From positions 1 to 36,479 of the IMG/VR virus record IMGVR_UViG_3300031673_000228: a stretch of DNA of 36,479 nucleotides; one strand, written 5' to 3'. Positions 28,886 to 36,479 of the stretch are shown here, one piece after another; position 1 is the first letter of the stretch; each line of letters starts with the position of its first letter. The position numbers and the translations under genes are program-made. Under the pieces are notes generated by a model. The model searched no databases. It was not told the origin of the DNA and saw only the letters and a program-made list of their open reading frames with translations. This stretch comes from a virus.

Positions 28886-30235
28886 GTGAATCCGATCAAA
28901 CAGATGGCAGCGGGCATCGCTGTCAAGGCGGCAGGCGTCAACGACCTGGCGTTCCCGAACTTCACGTCACAGTGGCTGATGCCGACTCAGGATCGGAGGT
29001 CTGTCGATACCCGTCGCGTCGGTGACGGCCTGTCCAACTCGGCGGCGTTCGCTGTCGTGACGTCCATGGGACGTGCCTACGCCGAACCCACGGTGCGGGA
29101 ATACGTGAGAGCCGAGGGGCAGGACGAGCCGGTGGAGCCTTCCCCCGTCGCTGACCTGTTGGCCGAACCGAACCCGTACATGGAATCCGATCTGCTCTGG
29201 CTCTACACCGTCGCCGCCATCGCCGCAGGAGGCGCCGCCTACTTCCACAAGGTCCGCAACCTGATCGGCCAGGTCATTCAACTCTGGCCCCTCTACCCCG
29301 CCTACATGAAGCCCCACACCCCGGAGGACGGCTCGGCGTTCATCGACTACTGGAAGTACCAGGTGCCGGGACGTGACACTGTGAACCTCCCCCCCGAAGA
29401 CGTCGTCCAGTTGCGTTGGGGCGTCGACCGAACCGACCATCGTCTCGGATGGGCGCCACTCCAGCAGGTCCTCCTCGAACTGTTGCAAGACGACGAGGCG
29501 GCGCAGTTCTCGACGGCGCTGCTCGTCAACCTCGGCGTCCCAGGCGTCGTCCTCTCCCCGAAGGACCCGATGGACCCCGGCCCGGGACCGGACATGCGGG
29601 ACCTCATCAAAGACGAGTTCAAGCAGAAGTTCGGAGGCTCGAAACGGGGCGAGCCGCTGATCCTTGGTGGTGGCGCCATGAACGTCGAAGTCGTGTCCTT
29701 CTCCCCCGAACAAATGGATCTGACGGCGCTGCGTCGAGTCCCGGAGGAACGCATCAGTGGCGTGCTCGGCTGGCCTGCGATCCTGGCAGGGCTCGGCGCC
29801 GGTCTGGAACGCGCCACCTACGCCAACGTGGACGGCCTGCGAGAGTTCTCGACCGAGCAGACGCTGGTGCCGTTGTGGCGGTTGACGGGCAAGCAACTCA
29901 CCCGTCAACTGTTGCGGGAAGTGCAGCCCGACCCGAACCATCATCTGAAGTTCGACCTGTCCGAAGTCAGGGCGCTGTCCCAGGACGAGGACGACCTGGC
30001 GAAGCGACTCAACCTCGCCATCCAGGGCGGCTGGGCTACGGTCGCTGAGGGCCGTCGCGTCCTCAACCTGCCCGTCGAGGACGCCCACGAAATCTTCCTC
30101 CGGTCCGTGTCGATGATGGCGGTGCCTGTGGACGCCGACGCCACGGAAGAGTTCATGGCCGACGAAGAGCCACCGGAGCCGTCGCCGCTGCCGTCCGGAT
30201 TCATAGAGCAGTCAGTGGAGGAGCCTGAGGAGTGA
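28886..30235 (+). CDS. Portal protein (HK97 family)
   Basis: 449 residues, GTG start with GAGGAG nearby. It follows the HK97 portal plan: AAFAVVTSMGRAYAEPTVRE, then LLAEPNPYMESDLLWLYTVA. Clip and stem segments follow, with GYWxxxPGRDTVNLPPEDVV-type loops and ISGVLGWPAILAGLGAGLER. Twelve copies form the DNA channel at one capsid corner. A Glu/Pro-rich C-terminus (EEPPEPSPLPSGF) precedes the MuF gene, which it overlaps. Confidence 0.9.
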   Translation: MNPIKQMAAGIAVKAAGVNDLAFPNFTSQWLMPTQDRRSVDTRRVGDGLSNSAAFAVVTSMGRAYAEPTVREYVRAEGQDEPVEPSPVADLLAEPNPYMESDLLWLYTVAAIAAGGAAYFHKVRNLIGQVIQLWPLYPAYMKPHTPEDGSAFIDYWKYQVPGRDTVNLPPEDVVQLRWGVDRTDHRLGWAPLQQVLLELLQDDEAAQFSTALLVNLGVPGVVLSPKDPMDPGPGPDMRDLIKDEFKQKFGGSKRGEPLILGGGAMNVEVVSFSPEQMDLTALRRVPEERISGVLGWPAILAGLGAGLERATYANVDGLREFSTEQTLVPLWRLTGKQLTRQLLREVQPDPNHHLKFDLSEVRALSQDEDDLAKRLNLAIQGGWATVAEGRRVLNLPVEDAHEIFLRSVSMMAVPVDADATEEFMADEEPPEPSPLPSGFIEQSVEEPEE

Positions 30236-32157
30236 TGACGAAACAGTCGGTCCAGGCCATGCGCCAGGAACGGCTACGTCTCGACGAGAACCTCGCCAAG
30301 GCAGCTGCCCCGGCCATCGCCAAGACGATCCGTCGCGAACTGCGCCGCGTCGAGCAGGCCACCGCGTCGGCGACGACCCCGGCCGGGTGGGAACGTGCCG
30401 CCCGGGGCGCCGTGTCGGATCGGGAATGGAAGGCAGCCATCGTCGGCTTGTGGACGTCGCCTCGCCTCGCGACGGTTTGGGAGACCCAACAGGCGACGCT
30501 TGGAACCGACTATCCGATGCCGCCCGACGTCGTCAAGACCCTGACCGGCTACGCCACGGAGCATGGCCTCGCCATCGCCGCCTCCCAGCGCGACCACTAC
30601 TCGGCACTCGTCCGCGCCCACACCCCGGCGGCACTCAAAGCCGTGAAGGGCTCGACCGATCCGACACGCAAGTTTCGGTCCACGATGCGGGCCACACTCA
30701 GATCGGAGTACGCCGCCGTTGCTGACAACAAGGCGGCGCGAATAGCGTGGTCTGAGACGCTCCAGGCCACCGAATCGATCCGCTACGAATCGGCCCGGGT
30801 GACGGCGACGAACACCAGGACGCTGCGGCTGCGGAAGGTCTGGTTCACGCACGGCGACTCGAAAGTCCGGCAAGCCCACCAGCGCGCCAACGGCCAGTCA
30901 CGGTTCGTCGAGGACCGGGGCCGGGGAGGCCAGGCGGGCAGGTTCAACGTCGGCGGCGAACGGCTCCGCTATCCGCGGGACCCGGGAGGCTCCCCGGGGA
31001 ACGTCATCAACTGTCGCTGCTTCTGCGAGTACCGGAAGGTGAAAGCGAAGCCCGGGAGCCAGCCGACGCCCACTCTGACGGCTCCGACGCCACCCGCACC
31101 GGCTCCCAAGCCGATGACGCTCGGCCAACAGATCGACGCCCAGTTGGCGGAACGTCCTCTGGTACCTGAACCGCCATCGGTTCCTACCATCCAAGCCCCG
31201 TCTGCTCCTACCGGGAAGCCGAAGCCAGCGCAATGGACAGAGAGTTACGGCGCCGACTACGACCGCACCGCAGCGTCAATGAAGGGCAAGCAACTCCAAG
31301 GCGAACGCAACCGGGCATTCGCTTCCGACGTCGCAGACGACTGGATGGCTGAGCGTGCCGCAGCGCAGGGCATCAACCTTTCGACGCCGACACCTGGCAG
31401 GATTCCCGGCTGGTCCACGACCGACAGCAAGGCCGACCTGTTCCAACGGCGTGTCATAGGCAGGCACCTGGACGACACGTTCGACGCAACGGACCTGACG
31501 GCAGCGAAGAACGCCTTCCTCGAAGCCAGCGGCCTCGACTCGGAGACAGCGACCGCAGCCATGAGGGCATTCGGTGAGACGCCCGGGGAGCAGGTCTCGA
31601 ACCTGATCGCTCAGACATGGCAGCATACGTCGGGGGACACGAACCCGGCAGCCGTCGCCTACCAGCATGCCGTGTCGCTCGAGTTCGGGCTGCCCTGGCC
31701 GCCGTCCTATCGGATGGGGCACGGACTCCTCCAAGACTTGGCTGTCCTCGAAACGGACTCCCCGAACGTCTATTCCATCCTGCGTGCCCATGCCCGCGCC
31801 ACCTACACAGAGACGCAGAGTTACGTGGCAGAGATCGGCAACCACGCGTCGACGATGTCTCGCGACGGATGGCAGTTGTGGAGGGGGACGAGGATGGACG
31901 GACTCACTGAAGCCATGTTCCATGACGTTGAACTCAACAGCCTCTCGTCGTTCGCCTTCGATATTGACACTGCGTTCTCGTTCGCTTACGGATCAGAGCG
32001 TGGCGCGCTCCTCGTCTCGGACGTGCCGTTGGACCGCATCTTCTCGCTCGGAGAACTAGGGTTCGGAGTCGTCGGCGAATCGGAAGTCATAGTTCTTGGC
32101 TCCACGACCGCTGACGAGTTCTTCTCTGTCATCCTCACCGACGCATTGACGGTATGA
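30235..32157 (+). CDS. MuF minor head protein fused to ADP-ribosyltransferase-like domain
   Basis: 640 residues from ATG 30235, overlapping the portal stop (TGATG); GTG 30232 is the alternative. Residues 165-265 are the MuF domain (ARIAWSETLQATES, KVWFTHGDSKVRQAHQRANG, NVINCRCFCEY). A Pro-rich linker covers 275-325. Residues 330-530 are a helical domain of unknown type. Residues 540-640 show the marks of an ART toxin fold: LWRG (Arg550), LNSLSSFAF (Ser-x-Ser region, 567-575) and GESEV with the ExE pair (Glu615, Glu617). MuF proteins can be injected with DNA, so an effector acting on the host is inferred. Confidence 0.8.
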   Translation: MTKQSVQAMRQERLRLDENLAKAAAPAIAKTIRRELRRVEQATASATTPAGWERAARGAVSDREWKAAIVGLWTSPRLATVWETQQATLGTDYPMPPDVVKTLTGYATEHGLAIAASQRDHYSALVRAHTPAALKAVKGSTDPTRKFRSTMRATLRSEYAAVADNKAARIAWSETLQATESIRYESARVTATNTRTLRLRKVWFTHGDSKVRQAHQRANGQSRFVEDRGRGGQAGRFNVGGERLRYPRDPGGSPGNVINCRCFCEYRKVKAKPGSQPTPTLTAPTPPAPAPKPMTLGQQIDAQLAERPLVPEPPSVPTIQAPSAPTGKPKPAQWTESYGADYDRTAASMKGKQLQGERNRAFASDVADDWMAERAAAQGINLSTPTPGRIPGWSTTDSKADLFQRRVIGRHLDDTFDATDLTAAKNAFLEASGLDSETATAAMRAFGETPGEQVSNLIAQTWQHTSGDTNPAAVAYQHAVSLEFGLPWPPSYRMGHGLLQDLAVLETDSPNVYSILRAHARATYTETQSYVAEIGNHASTMSRDGWQLWRGTRMDGLTEAMFHDVELNSLSSFAFDIDTAFSFAYGSERGALLVSDVPLDRIFSLGELGFGVVGESEVIVLGSTTADEFFSVILTDALTV

Positions 32158-32357
32158 ACATGAACATTGACACGCCACCCAACGACGACTGGATCAAGCA
32201 CAGGACGTGGCACGGCACTCGCAACGACGCCGACCTCGAGGCCCTCATCGCAGACGTGCGACGTTCCCGCAGAACAGCCCTAACGGTGTCCAAGTGGGCA
32301 GGCTACGCCAACGCCCCCGCACGGCTCCGTGAAGCCGTAGAGAGAGCCTTGTCGTAG
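32154..32357 (+). CDS. Small protein coupled to the MuF-ART gene
   Basis: 67 residues, ATGA overlap with the MuF-ART stop. Charged, helical (DADLEALIADVRRSRRTALT; PARLREAVERALS). No family recognised. Its place directly after a toxin-like domain would suit a chaperone or immunity partner, but nothing in the sequence proves this. Confidence 0.5.
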   Translation: MNMNIDTPPNDDWIKHRTWHGTRNDADLEALIADVRRSRRTALTVSKWAGYANAPARLREAVERALS

Positions 32358-32382
32358 ACACAGGCGCCCAGGGTGATAGGCT
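32355..32382 (+). promoter_or_regulatory. Promoter candidate before protease-capsid block
   Basis: TAGACA (32355-32360), 16-base spacer, TAGGCT (32377-32382). The predicted start would give a leader of about 30 bases with GGAGGGAG before the protease ATG. It overlaps the end of the preceding gene by three bases. It would raise capsid gene expression. Confidence 0.4.
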
Positions 32383-32418
32383 TCGACCGACACTTCCTTC
32401 GTGGAGGGAGACCTACAC

Positions 32419-33180
32419 ATGCTCGAAACGAAACAGACTCCGATCACAGAGTTGAAACTCGACGACGACGCTGGGACCGTGAAGGCGGTCATCGCGACGA
32501 TGAACGTCATCGACAAGGACCGGGACGTGACGCTCCCAGGCTTCTTCGGCACCCAGGACGTGGCTGTGGCGTGGGCGCACGACCGGAGCCGACTCGTCGG
32601 CAAAGGCCGCATCGTGGAGCAGGGCGACGCCGCCGTGTTCGACGGCAAGTTCTTCCTCGACACCATCGAGGGCGAGCAGGCGTACAAGACGGTCAAGAAC
32701 ATGGGTCCGCTCCAGCAGTGGTCCTACGGATTCAACGTCCTCGACGGCGGCTCCAAGTCGGGGCAGCATGACGGGCAGAGTGTCCGGTTCCTGACTCCCC
32801 GACAGGACGGGTCCCCTGGCGTCAAAGTGGCTGAGGTATCTCCGGTGCTCGTGGGCGCCGGGGAAGGCACACTCACCGTCAACATCAAAGCCGAAGGCCT
32901 CCGGTTCGTGGACCAGGCCGAACAGGTCGCCCAGGCCGTGGAACTCCTCTACGCCCGGGCCGACGAGATCAGCGAACTCCGTGCCGAGAAGGGCACCGCG
33001 TTGGGTGACGAAGCCGTGGCTCGTCTCCTCGAAGTAAAGACACGGCTCGTGGCGGCAGCAGAAATGTTCGGGTCACTCATCGACCCGCCGCCGCCCGACC
33101 ACACGAACGATTACACCGTTGCGCTACTCGCCGCCCGCCGCCATCTCGCGGACGCTCGGCTCGCCACGAGTGGGAGGTAG
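32419..33180 (+). CDS. Prohead protease (HK97/U35 type)
   Basis: 253 residues from ATG 32419 (GGAGGGAG site; an upstream GTG at 32401 adds six residues and is less likely). VAVAWAHDRSRLVGKG gives His54. GPLQQWSYGFNV gives Ser102. VAEVSPVLVGA gives Glu139. This is the His-Ser plus acidic pattern of the HK97 prohead protease. It would trim the capsid precursor before maturation. Residues 160-253 are helical with Pro-rich linker, possibly scaffold-like. The capsid gene follows after 3 bases. Confidence 0.88.
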   Translation: MLETKQTPITELKLDDDAGTVKAVIATMNVIDKDRDVTLPGFFGTQDVAVAWAHDRSRLVGKGRIVEQGDAAVFDGKFFLDTIEGEQAYKTVKNMGPLQQWSYGFNVLDGGSKSGQHDGQSVRFLTPRQDGSPGVKVAEVSPVLVGAGEGTLTVNIKAEGLRFVDQAEQVAQAVELLYARADEISELRAEKGTALGDEAVARLLEVKTRLVAAAEMFGSLIDPPPPDHTNDYTVALLAARRHLADARLATSGR

Positions 33181-33183
33181 CAA

Positions 33184-34413
33184 GTGAAACTCACGACACT
33201 CATCGACGAACTGCAAACCAAGTCGGACGAACTCGCCAAGGTCTTCTCTGAGGCGGGACCGGAGATGGACTTCGAGAACGTCAAGTCCATCGAAGGCGCC
33301 GACGCTCAGACCACGGAACAGAAGGTGGCGTGGGTCCGCGAACGGGACGCCGAGATCATCGAACTCACCGCCAAGGTGAAAGAGGCCGCGGACTTGGAGA
33401 AGGCCCGCGAGGGCAACGGCCAACTCGCCACCGTCCTGGGACTCCTCGACCAGCCCGCCAACATGCTTCCCACCCCTGCGGCCCCGGTCGTTGGCGGCGA
33501 GCCGAAGTCGTTTGGCGAGTCGTTCTTCAAGGGCTTCGACTCTGAGCAGAAGGGCAAGGAGTTCAGTCTCGACGGCTTCGAGGTCAAGACGCTGTTCGAG
33601 ACGGCTGCCGGTTGGCTGCCCGAATCGACACGGACAGGGAGGCTCGTCGACTACGCCGTCGCGCCGATCTCGATCCTCGACTTCATCCCATCTGGGACCA
33701 CGAACCAGGCTGCCATCGTCTACATGGAAGAGACGACGTACACGCAGTCAGCTGCCGAAGCACTCGAGGGTGGCACCTATGCCGAGTCGGCGTTCGAGCT
33801 GACCGAGCAGACGTCCACGGTGCGGAAGGTCGCGCACTTCATTCCGGTCACAGACGAACAGTTGGAGGACGTGTCACAGACGTCCTCATACCTGGACCGC
33901 AATATGCGGAAGGGGTTGACGGAGCGGATGGCGCTGCAAGTCCTGGTCGGTGACGGCACCGCCCCGAACCTGTCGGGCATCTTGGACCGTGCCATCCAGA
34001 CGCAAGCCAAGGGCACCGATCCGGTCCCGGACGCCATTCACAAGGCACTCACCAAGGTCAGGGTCGGCGGCTACGGCATGCCAAACCTGATCGTGATGAA
34101 CCCGAACGACTGGCAGGACGTCAGGCTGCTCCGCACCACGGACGGCATCTACATCTGGGGTTCCCCCTCAGAGGCAGGACCCGCGACGATCTGGGGCCTC
34201 CCGGTCGCGCAGGAGTCCCGTCTGACGGAGAACACCGGACTGGTCGGAGACTTCGACTACTGCGATCTCGCCTACAAGCGTGGCGTCGAAGTCAAGGTCT
34301 CGGACTCCCATTCGGACTACTTCATCAAAGGCAAGCAGGCGGTCCGTGCTGACGTGAGGGTCGCCTTCCAGGTGTACCGTCCGTACGCGTTCTGCACCGT
34401 CACCAGCATCTAG
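33184..34413 (+). CDS. Major capsid protein (HK97 fold)
   Basis: 409 residues, GTG start 33184 with GGGAGG upstream. Residues 1-95 are a charged coiled-coil (LIDELQTKSDELAKVFSEAG; IIELTAKVKEAADLEKAREG), the delta or scaffold domain removed by the protease. The mature part shows VRKVAHFIPVTDEQLEDVSQ, LTERMALQVLVGDGTAPNLS and GGYGMPNLIVMNPNDWQDVR, which are standard HK97 capsid landmarks. A strong hairpin follows the stop. Confidence 0.95.
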   Translation: MKLTTLIDELQTKSDELAKVFSEAGPEMDFENVKSIEGADAQTTEQKVAWVRERDAEIIELTAKVKEAADLEKAREGNGQLATVLGLLDQPANMLPTPAAPVVGGEPKSFGESFFKGFDSEQKGKEFSLDGFEVKTLFETAAGWLPESTRTGRLVDYAVAPISILDFIPSGTTNQAAIVYMEETTYTQSAAEALEGGTYAESAFELTEQTSTVRKVAHFIPVTDEQLEDVSQTSSYLDRNMRKGLTERMALQVLVGDGTAPNLSGILDRAIQTQAKGTDPVPDAIHKALTKVRVGGYGMPNLIVMNPNDWQDVRLLRTTDGIYIWGSPSEAGPATIWGLPVAQESRLTENTGLVGDFDYCDLAYKRGVEVKVSDSHSDYFIKGKQAVRADVRVAFQVYRPYAFCTVTSI

Positions 34414-34424
34414 CAGGAGGTCCA

Positions 34425-34465
34425 GGCGGGCCGGGTAGCTCTCCTTTCAGAAGCCCCGGCCCGCC
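34425..34465 (+). terminator. Strong hairpin after capsid gene
   Basis: GGCGGGCCGGG (34425-34435) pairs with CCCGGCCCGCC (34455-34465), 11 GC-rich pairs around a 19-base loop. No U-tract follows. It may partly stop transcription or shield the 3' end of capsid mRNA, keeping capsid above the following genes. Confidence 0.55.
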
Positions 34466-34487
34466 GACTCTCCAGAGGAGGAGACGC

Positions 34488-35114
34488 ATGGGAATCAACA
34501 CCATGGCAACCGGCCAAGTCATCACCGGCGGCAACGTCATCATCGGCGCCGGGGCCGTGAAGCCCCTGTCGATTCGTGGCGCCCCGGTCGATGGCGTAGA
34601 CGGCGTGGCGTCGCAGGGCACCCTGACGATCGCGGAACCAGTCTCGGACGGCGACGAGTTCACGCTCGACACGACGGTCTACACGCTGCTGGACACTCCG
34701 GCTGCGGCGTATGACATCGCCATCGGCGCAGGCGAGGCAGCGACGAAGGTCAACATCGTGGCAGCCATCAACGCCTCCGGCACGGAAGGCGTCGAGTATT
34801 TCGCCGGGACACTCATCCACCCGACCGTCGGCGCCTCGGCGTTCGCAGGCGACGTCTGCACGCTCACGGCCAAGACGACTGGCGTGGCCGGTGACCTGAT
34901 CGCGACGGAGGAGACGGGGCAGGGCTTCACGCACCTCTCCAACGTCTTCGACGACACGGTGCTCGGGAACACGACAGCGGGAGTCGATGACGTGGACGGC
35001 TCCTACGAGGGGTCCATCCCCGCGGGCGGCTTCGTCTACGACTTCACGAACGACGACATGTACGAGAACACCGGCACTCAGGCGAAGCCCGCGTTCGGTA
35101 AGATCGACGCATGA
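34488..35114 (+). CDS. Head decoration-like protein
   Basis: 208 residues, AGAGGAGGAG site. Residues 42-160 hold a beta domain common in phage structural proteins: GTLTIAEPVSDGDEFTLDTT and YTLLD, then ATKVNIVAAINASGTEGVEY and SAFAGDVCTLTAKTTGVAGD. The end (GGFVYDFTNDDMYENTGTQA) seems to be a capsid-binding arm. A minor capsid or decoration role follows from position directly after the capsid gene. Confidence 0.6.
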   Translation: MGINTMATGQVITGGNVIIGAGAVKPLSIRGAPVDGVDGVASQGTLTIAEPVSDGDEFTLDTTVYTLLDTPAAAYDIAIGAGEAATKVNIVAAINASGTEGVEYFAGTLIHPTVGASAFAGDVCTLTAKTTGVAGDLIATEETGQGFTHLSNVFDDTVLGNTTAGVDDVDGSYEGSIPAGGFVYDFTNDDMYENTGTQAKPAFGKIDA

Positions 35115-35308
35115 TCGCCGCCAAAGACCTCTTCCTGAACGCCGCCAAAGACCTCGCTGTCTTGGAGAGTCCTGCCGCGGCGTCGTGGCTGGCTCGCGAA
35201 GGCCACGAGGTGCCGAAGGAGTGGCAGCATCTCGTGACCGCGAAGGGCAACCCGAGGCGGCCTCGAGCAACGAAAGAAGTCAAGCCGGACGAAGACAAGA
35301 GCGCCTGA
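35111..35308 (+). CDS. Small basic head-region protein
   Basis: 65 residues with ATGA overlap to the previous gene. A helical start (IAAKDLFLNAAKDLAVLESP) is followed by a basic Lys/Arg/Pro tail (GNPRRPRATKEVKPDEDKSA). Could be a small accessory capsid protein. Not recognised. Confidence 0.5.
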   Translation: MIAAKDLFLNAAKDLAVLESPAAASWLAREGHEVPKEWQHLVTAKGNPRRPRATKEVKPDEDKSA

Positions 35309-35318
35309 GGAGGCACCA

Positions 35319-35888
35319 ATGCAGACAGACAAGAACAAGGTCACCGACGAGGTGGCCGTCCGGATGGACCGTGGCCGTGAGATCACGTCGAAGAACCTCT
35401 TTGGCGGCAACGTCGAAGTCGTGCTCCGTGGTCCCGACGGGAACGTGAAGTACACGGAGAAGGGTGACAACCTCGTCACCGACTACGGCGACGACATGCT
35501 CGCCACCCGCACGATCCTCGACTCGGTTGAGATCGTCACCGGCATGAAACTGGCGACGGCGGTCACTGCCGCATCCAAGGCCGGGGCAGGGTCGTATCAG
35601 GCGACCGGCTACCTGACAGGGTCTCAGGAGGCGCTCGACACGACAGCGACAGAGGCGACGAAGGGTGCCGGTCTCGGCTGGAGAACCACCTACGTCTGCA
35701 CCTGGATCGCAGGCGACATCACCGATTCGGCCATCGGGTCTGTCGTGTTGACGAACGAGACGCCACTCACCGACGTAGCGTCCGTCGCTGGCGACACTGT
35801 TGCCAGGTACGTGTTCGCTGCGACCATCGACAAGCAGGCCGGGGACTCCCTCGAGGTGACCTGGAACATCGACTTCCTGGGCGCATAG
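35319..35888 (+). CDS. Head-region structural protein
   Basis: 189 residues, GAGGAGG site. Beta-rich throughout: LFGGNVEVVLRGPDGNVKYT, RTTYVCTWIAGDITDSAIGS, VARYVFAATIDKQAGDSLEV, closing TWNIDFLGA. The pattern of an asymmetric N-terminal strand and final W-N-x-x-F-x resembles minor tail or capsid proteins that bind along a regular lattice. Exact role unknown. No overlap with neighbours. Confidence 0.55.
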   Translation: MQTDKNKVTDEVAVRMDRGREITSKNLFGGNVEVVLRGPDGNVKYTEKGDNLVTDYGDDMLATRTILDSVEIVTGMKLATAVTAASKAGAGSYQATGYLTGSQEALDTTATEATKGAGLGWRTTYVCTWIAGDITDSAIGSVVLTNETPLTDVASVAGDTVARYVFAATIDKQAGDSLEVTWNIDFLGA

Positions 35889-35969
35889 CAATCAGCGGAG
35901 CGGAGCAGGGTACGGGGTCGGTGTCGCGCATGGCACCGGCCCCGTCTCGATAGTGGGAGGCGGTGAATC

Positions 35970-36479
35970 GTGGCCGTTTGGAACCAGAACCTGATTCACT
36001 ACTTCGATGCGTCCGACGCTGGCCCCACTGACGTCGGCGGAGGGTGGACGTCAGAAGCCAACGCCTTCGACGGCACCACCTCCACGGTGGCAGCCGACGC
36101 CACCAACTCGGGGATTCTCAAAGGGACAGGGACCACTGCCCCTACCACCGGACCCGAGATCGTCCGTGTCGTCGCACGTCACTGGTTCGACGGCCTTGTA
36201 GACCACCTGGACAAGACGGAGCTTGCTGTCCCGTCCGGTGGCTGGACCTGGGCGAAGGTAGCCGCACTTCACATCGAGTTCGATTCGGCTAACGACAACG
36301 TCAAGATATACGAGTCGGACGGGGGGACGCTACTCGGAACCCTGACGGAACCTGCCGCCATAAGCAGCGTCTACATCGCTGAGGTCGCTGTTCAGATCAG
36401 CGGGATTCACGTCAACGCCAACGACGACCTCAACAACGCCTGGTACCGGGACGCTGACGCGGCAGGTCCGACCCTCACC
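35970..36479 (+). CDS. Head fibre protein, N-terminal part (runs off right edge)
   Basis: 170 codons from GTG 35970 (GGGAGGCGGTG upstream), open to the edge; 81 bases separate it from the previous gene. The start MAVWNQNLIHYFDASDAGPT leads to SEANAFDGTTSTVAAD, similar to the NAFDGdtsT pattern of F5/8-type or jelly-roll carbohydrate-binding domains. Beta strands follow (VAALHIEFDSANDNVKIYES; ISSVYIAEVAVQISGIHVNA). By synteny the missing part should carry the VGVTD repeats of the gene at the left edge. Confidence 0.65.
   Translation, partial: MAVWNQNLIHYFDASDAGPTDVGGGWTSEANAFDGTTSTVAADATNSGILKGTGTTAPTTGPEIVRVVARHWFDGLVDHLDKTELAVPSGGWTWAKVAALHIEFDSANDNVKIYESDGGTLLGTLTEPAAISSVYIAEVAVQISGIHVNANDDLNNAWYRDADAAGPTLT

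Noticed and set aside
28967-30088. 373-codon minus-strand frame opposite the portal gene
   Set aside because: Shadow frame; the portal reading is unambiguous.

Overview
The window holds nearly all of a small tailed-phage genome (siphovirus type: HK97-like capsid, long tape-measure protein). The DNA is strongly GC-rich with heavy GAC/GTC codon use. Several genes seem to start right at the transcription start, and lysis uses a PGRP-type amidase beside small membrane proteins. Together these suggest an actinobacterial host, but this is inference. No integrase, DNA polymerase, replicative helicase, DNA methylase or clear repressor was found.

Layout. 1-13014 (+): end of a repeat-rich head fibre gene, neck genes (connector, closure, gp10-like, tail completion), tail tube, tail chaperones with a -1 frameshift, tape measure, distal tail, minor tail proteins, a beta-helix receptor-binding candidate, then lysis. 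A hairpin terminator at 13135-13168 separates this from 13182-22409 (-), a tightly overlapping operon of about 27 small genes. It includes a winged-helix replication initiator with iterons inside its gene, a possible helicase loader, a Rad52/Sak-like annealing protein, an HNH protein, HTH proteins and many Cys-pair proteins of unknown role. 22410-23291 has no convincing gene; it holds divergent promoter candidates and two tRNA-like T-arm hairpins. 23292-26997 (+) is a 7-deazaguanine DNA-modification cassette: ParB fused to a transglycosylase-like domain, a YhhQ transporter, a QueF-family enzyme, QueC and a short DpdA. 27054-36479 (+): terminases, portal, MuF fused to an ADP-ribosyltransferase-like domain, protease, capsid and small head proteins, ending inside an open gene.

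The gene cut by the right edge (lectin-like start) and the gene cut by the left edge (VGVTD repeats) fit together in synteny: capsid genes end at the right and neck genes start at the left. The window is probably a circular or permuted genome opened inside one head-fibre gene.

The most interesting system is the deazaguanine cassette. It has two separate proteins with transglycosylase-like motifs, one carrying the ParB-type N-terminus that in other phages often precedes DNA methylases. Other notable points are a 20-residue VGVTD repeat module shared by three virion proteins, the MuF-ART fusion, an iteron origin candidate inside the initiator gene, and the T-arm-only tRNA-like elements.
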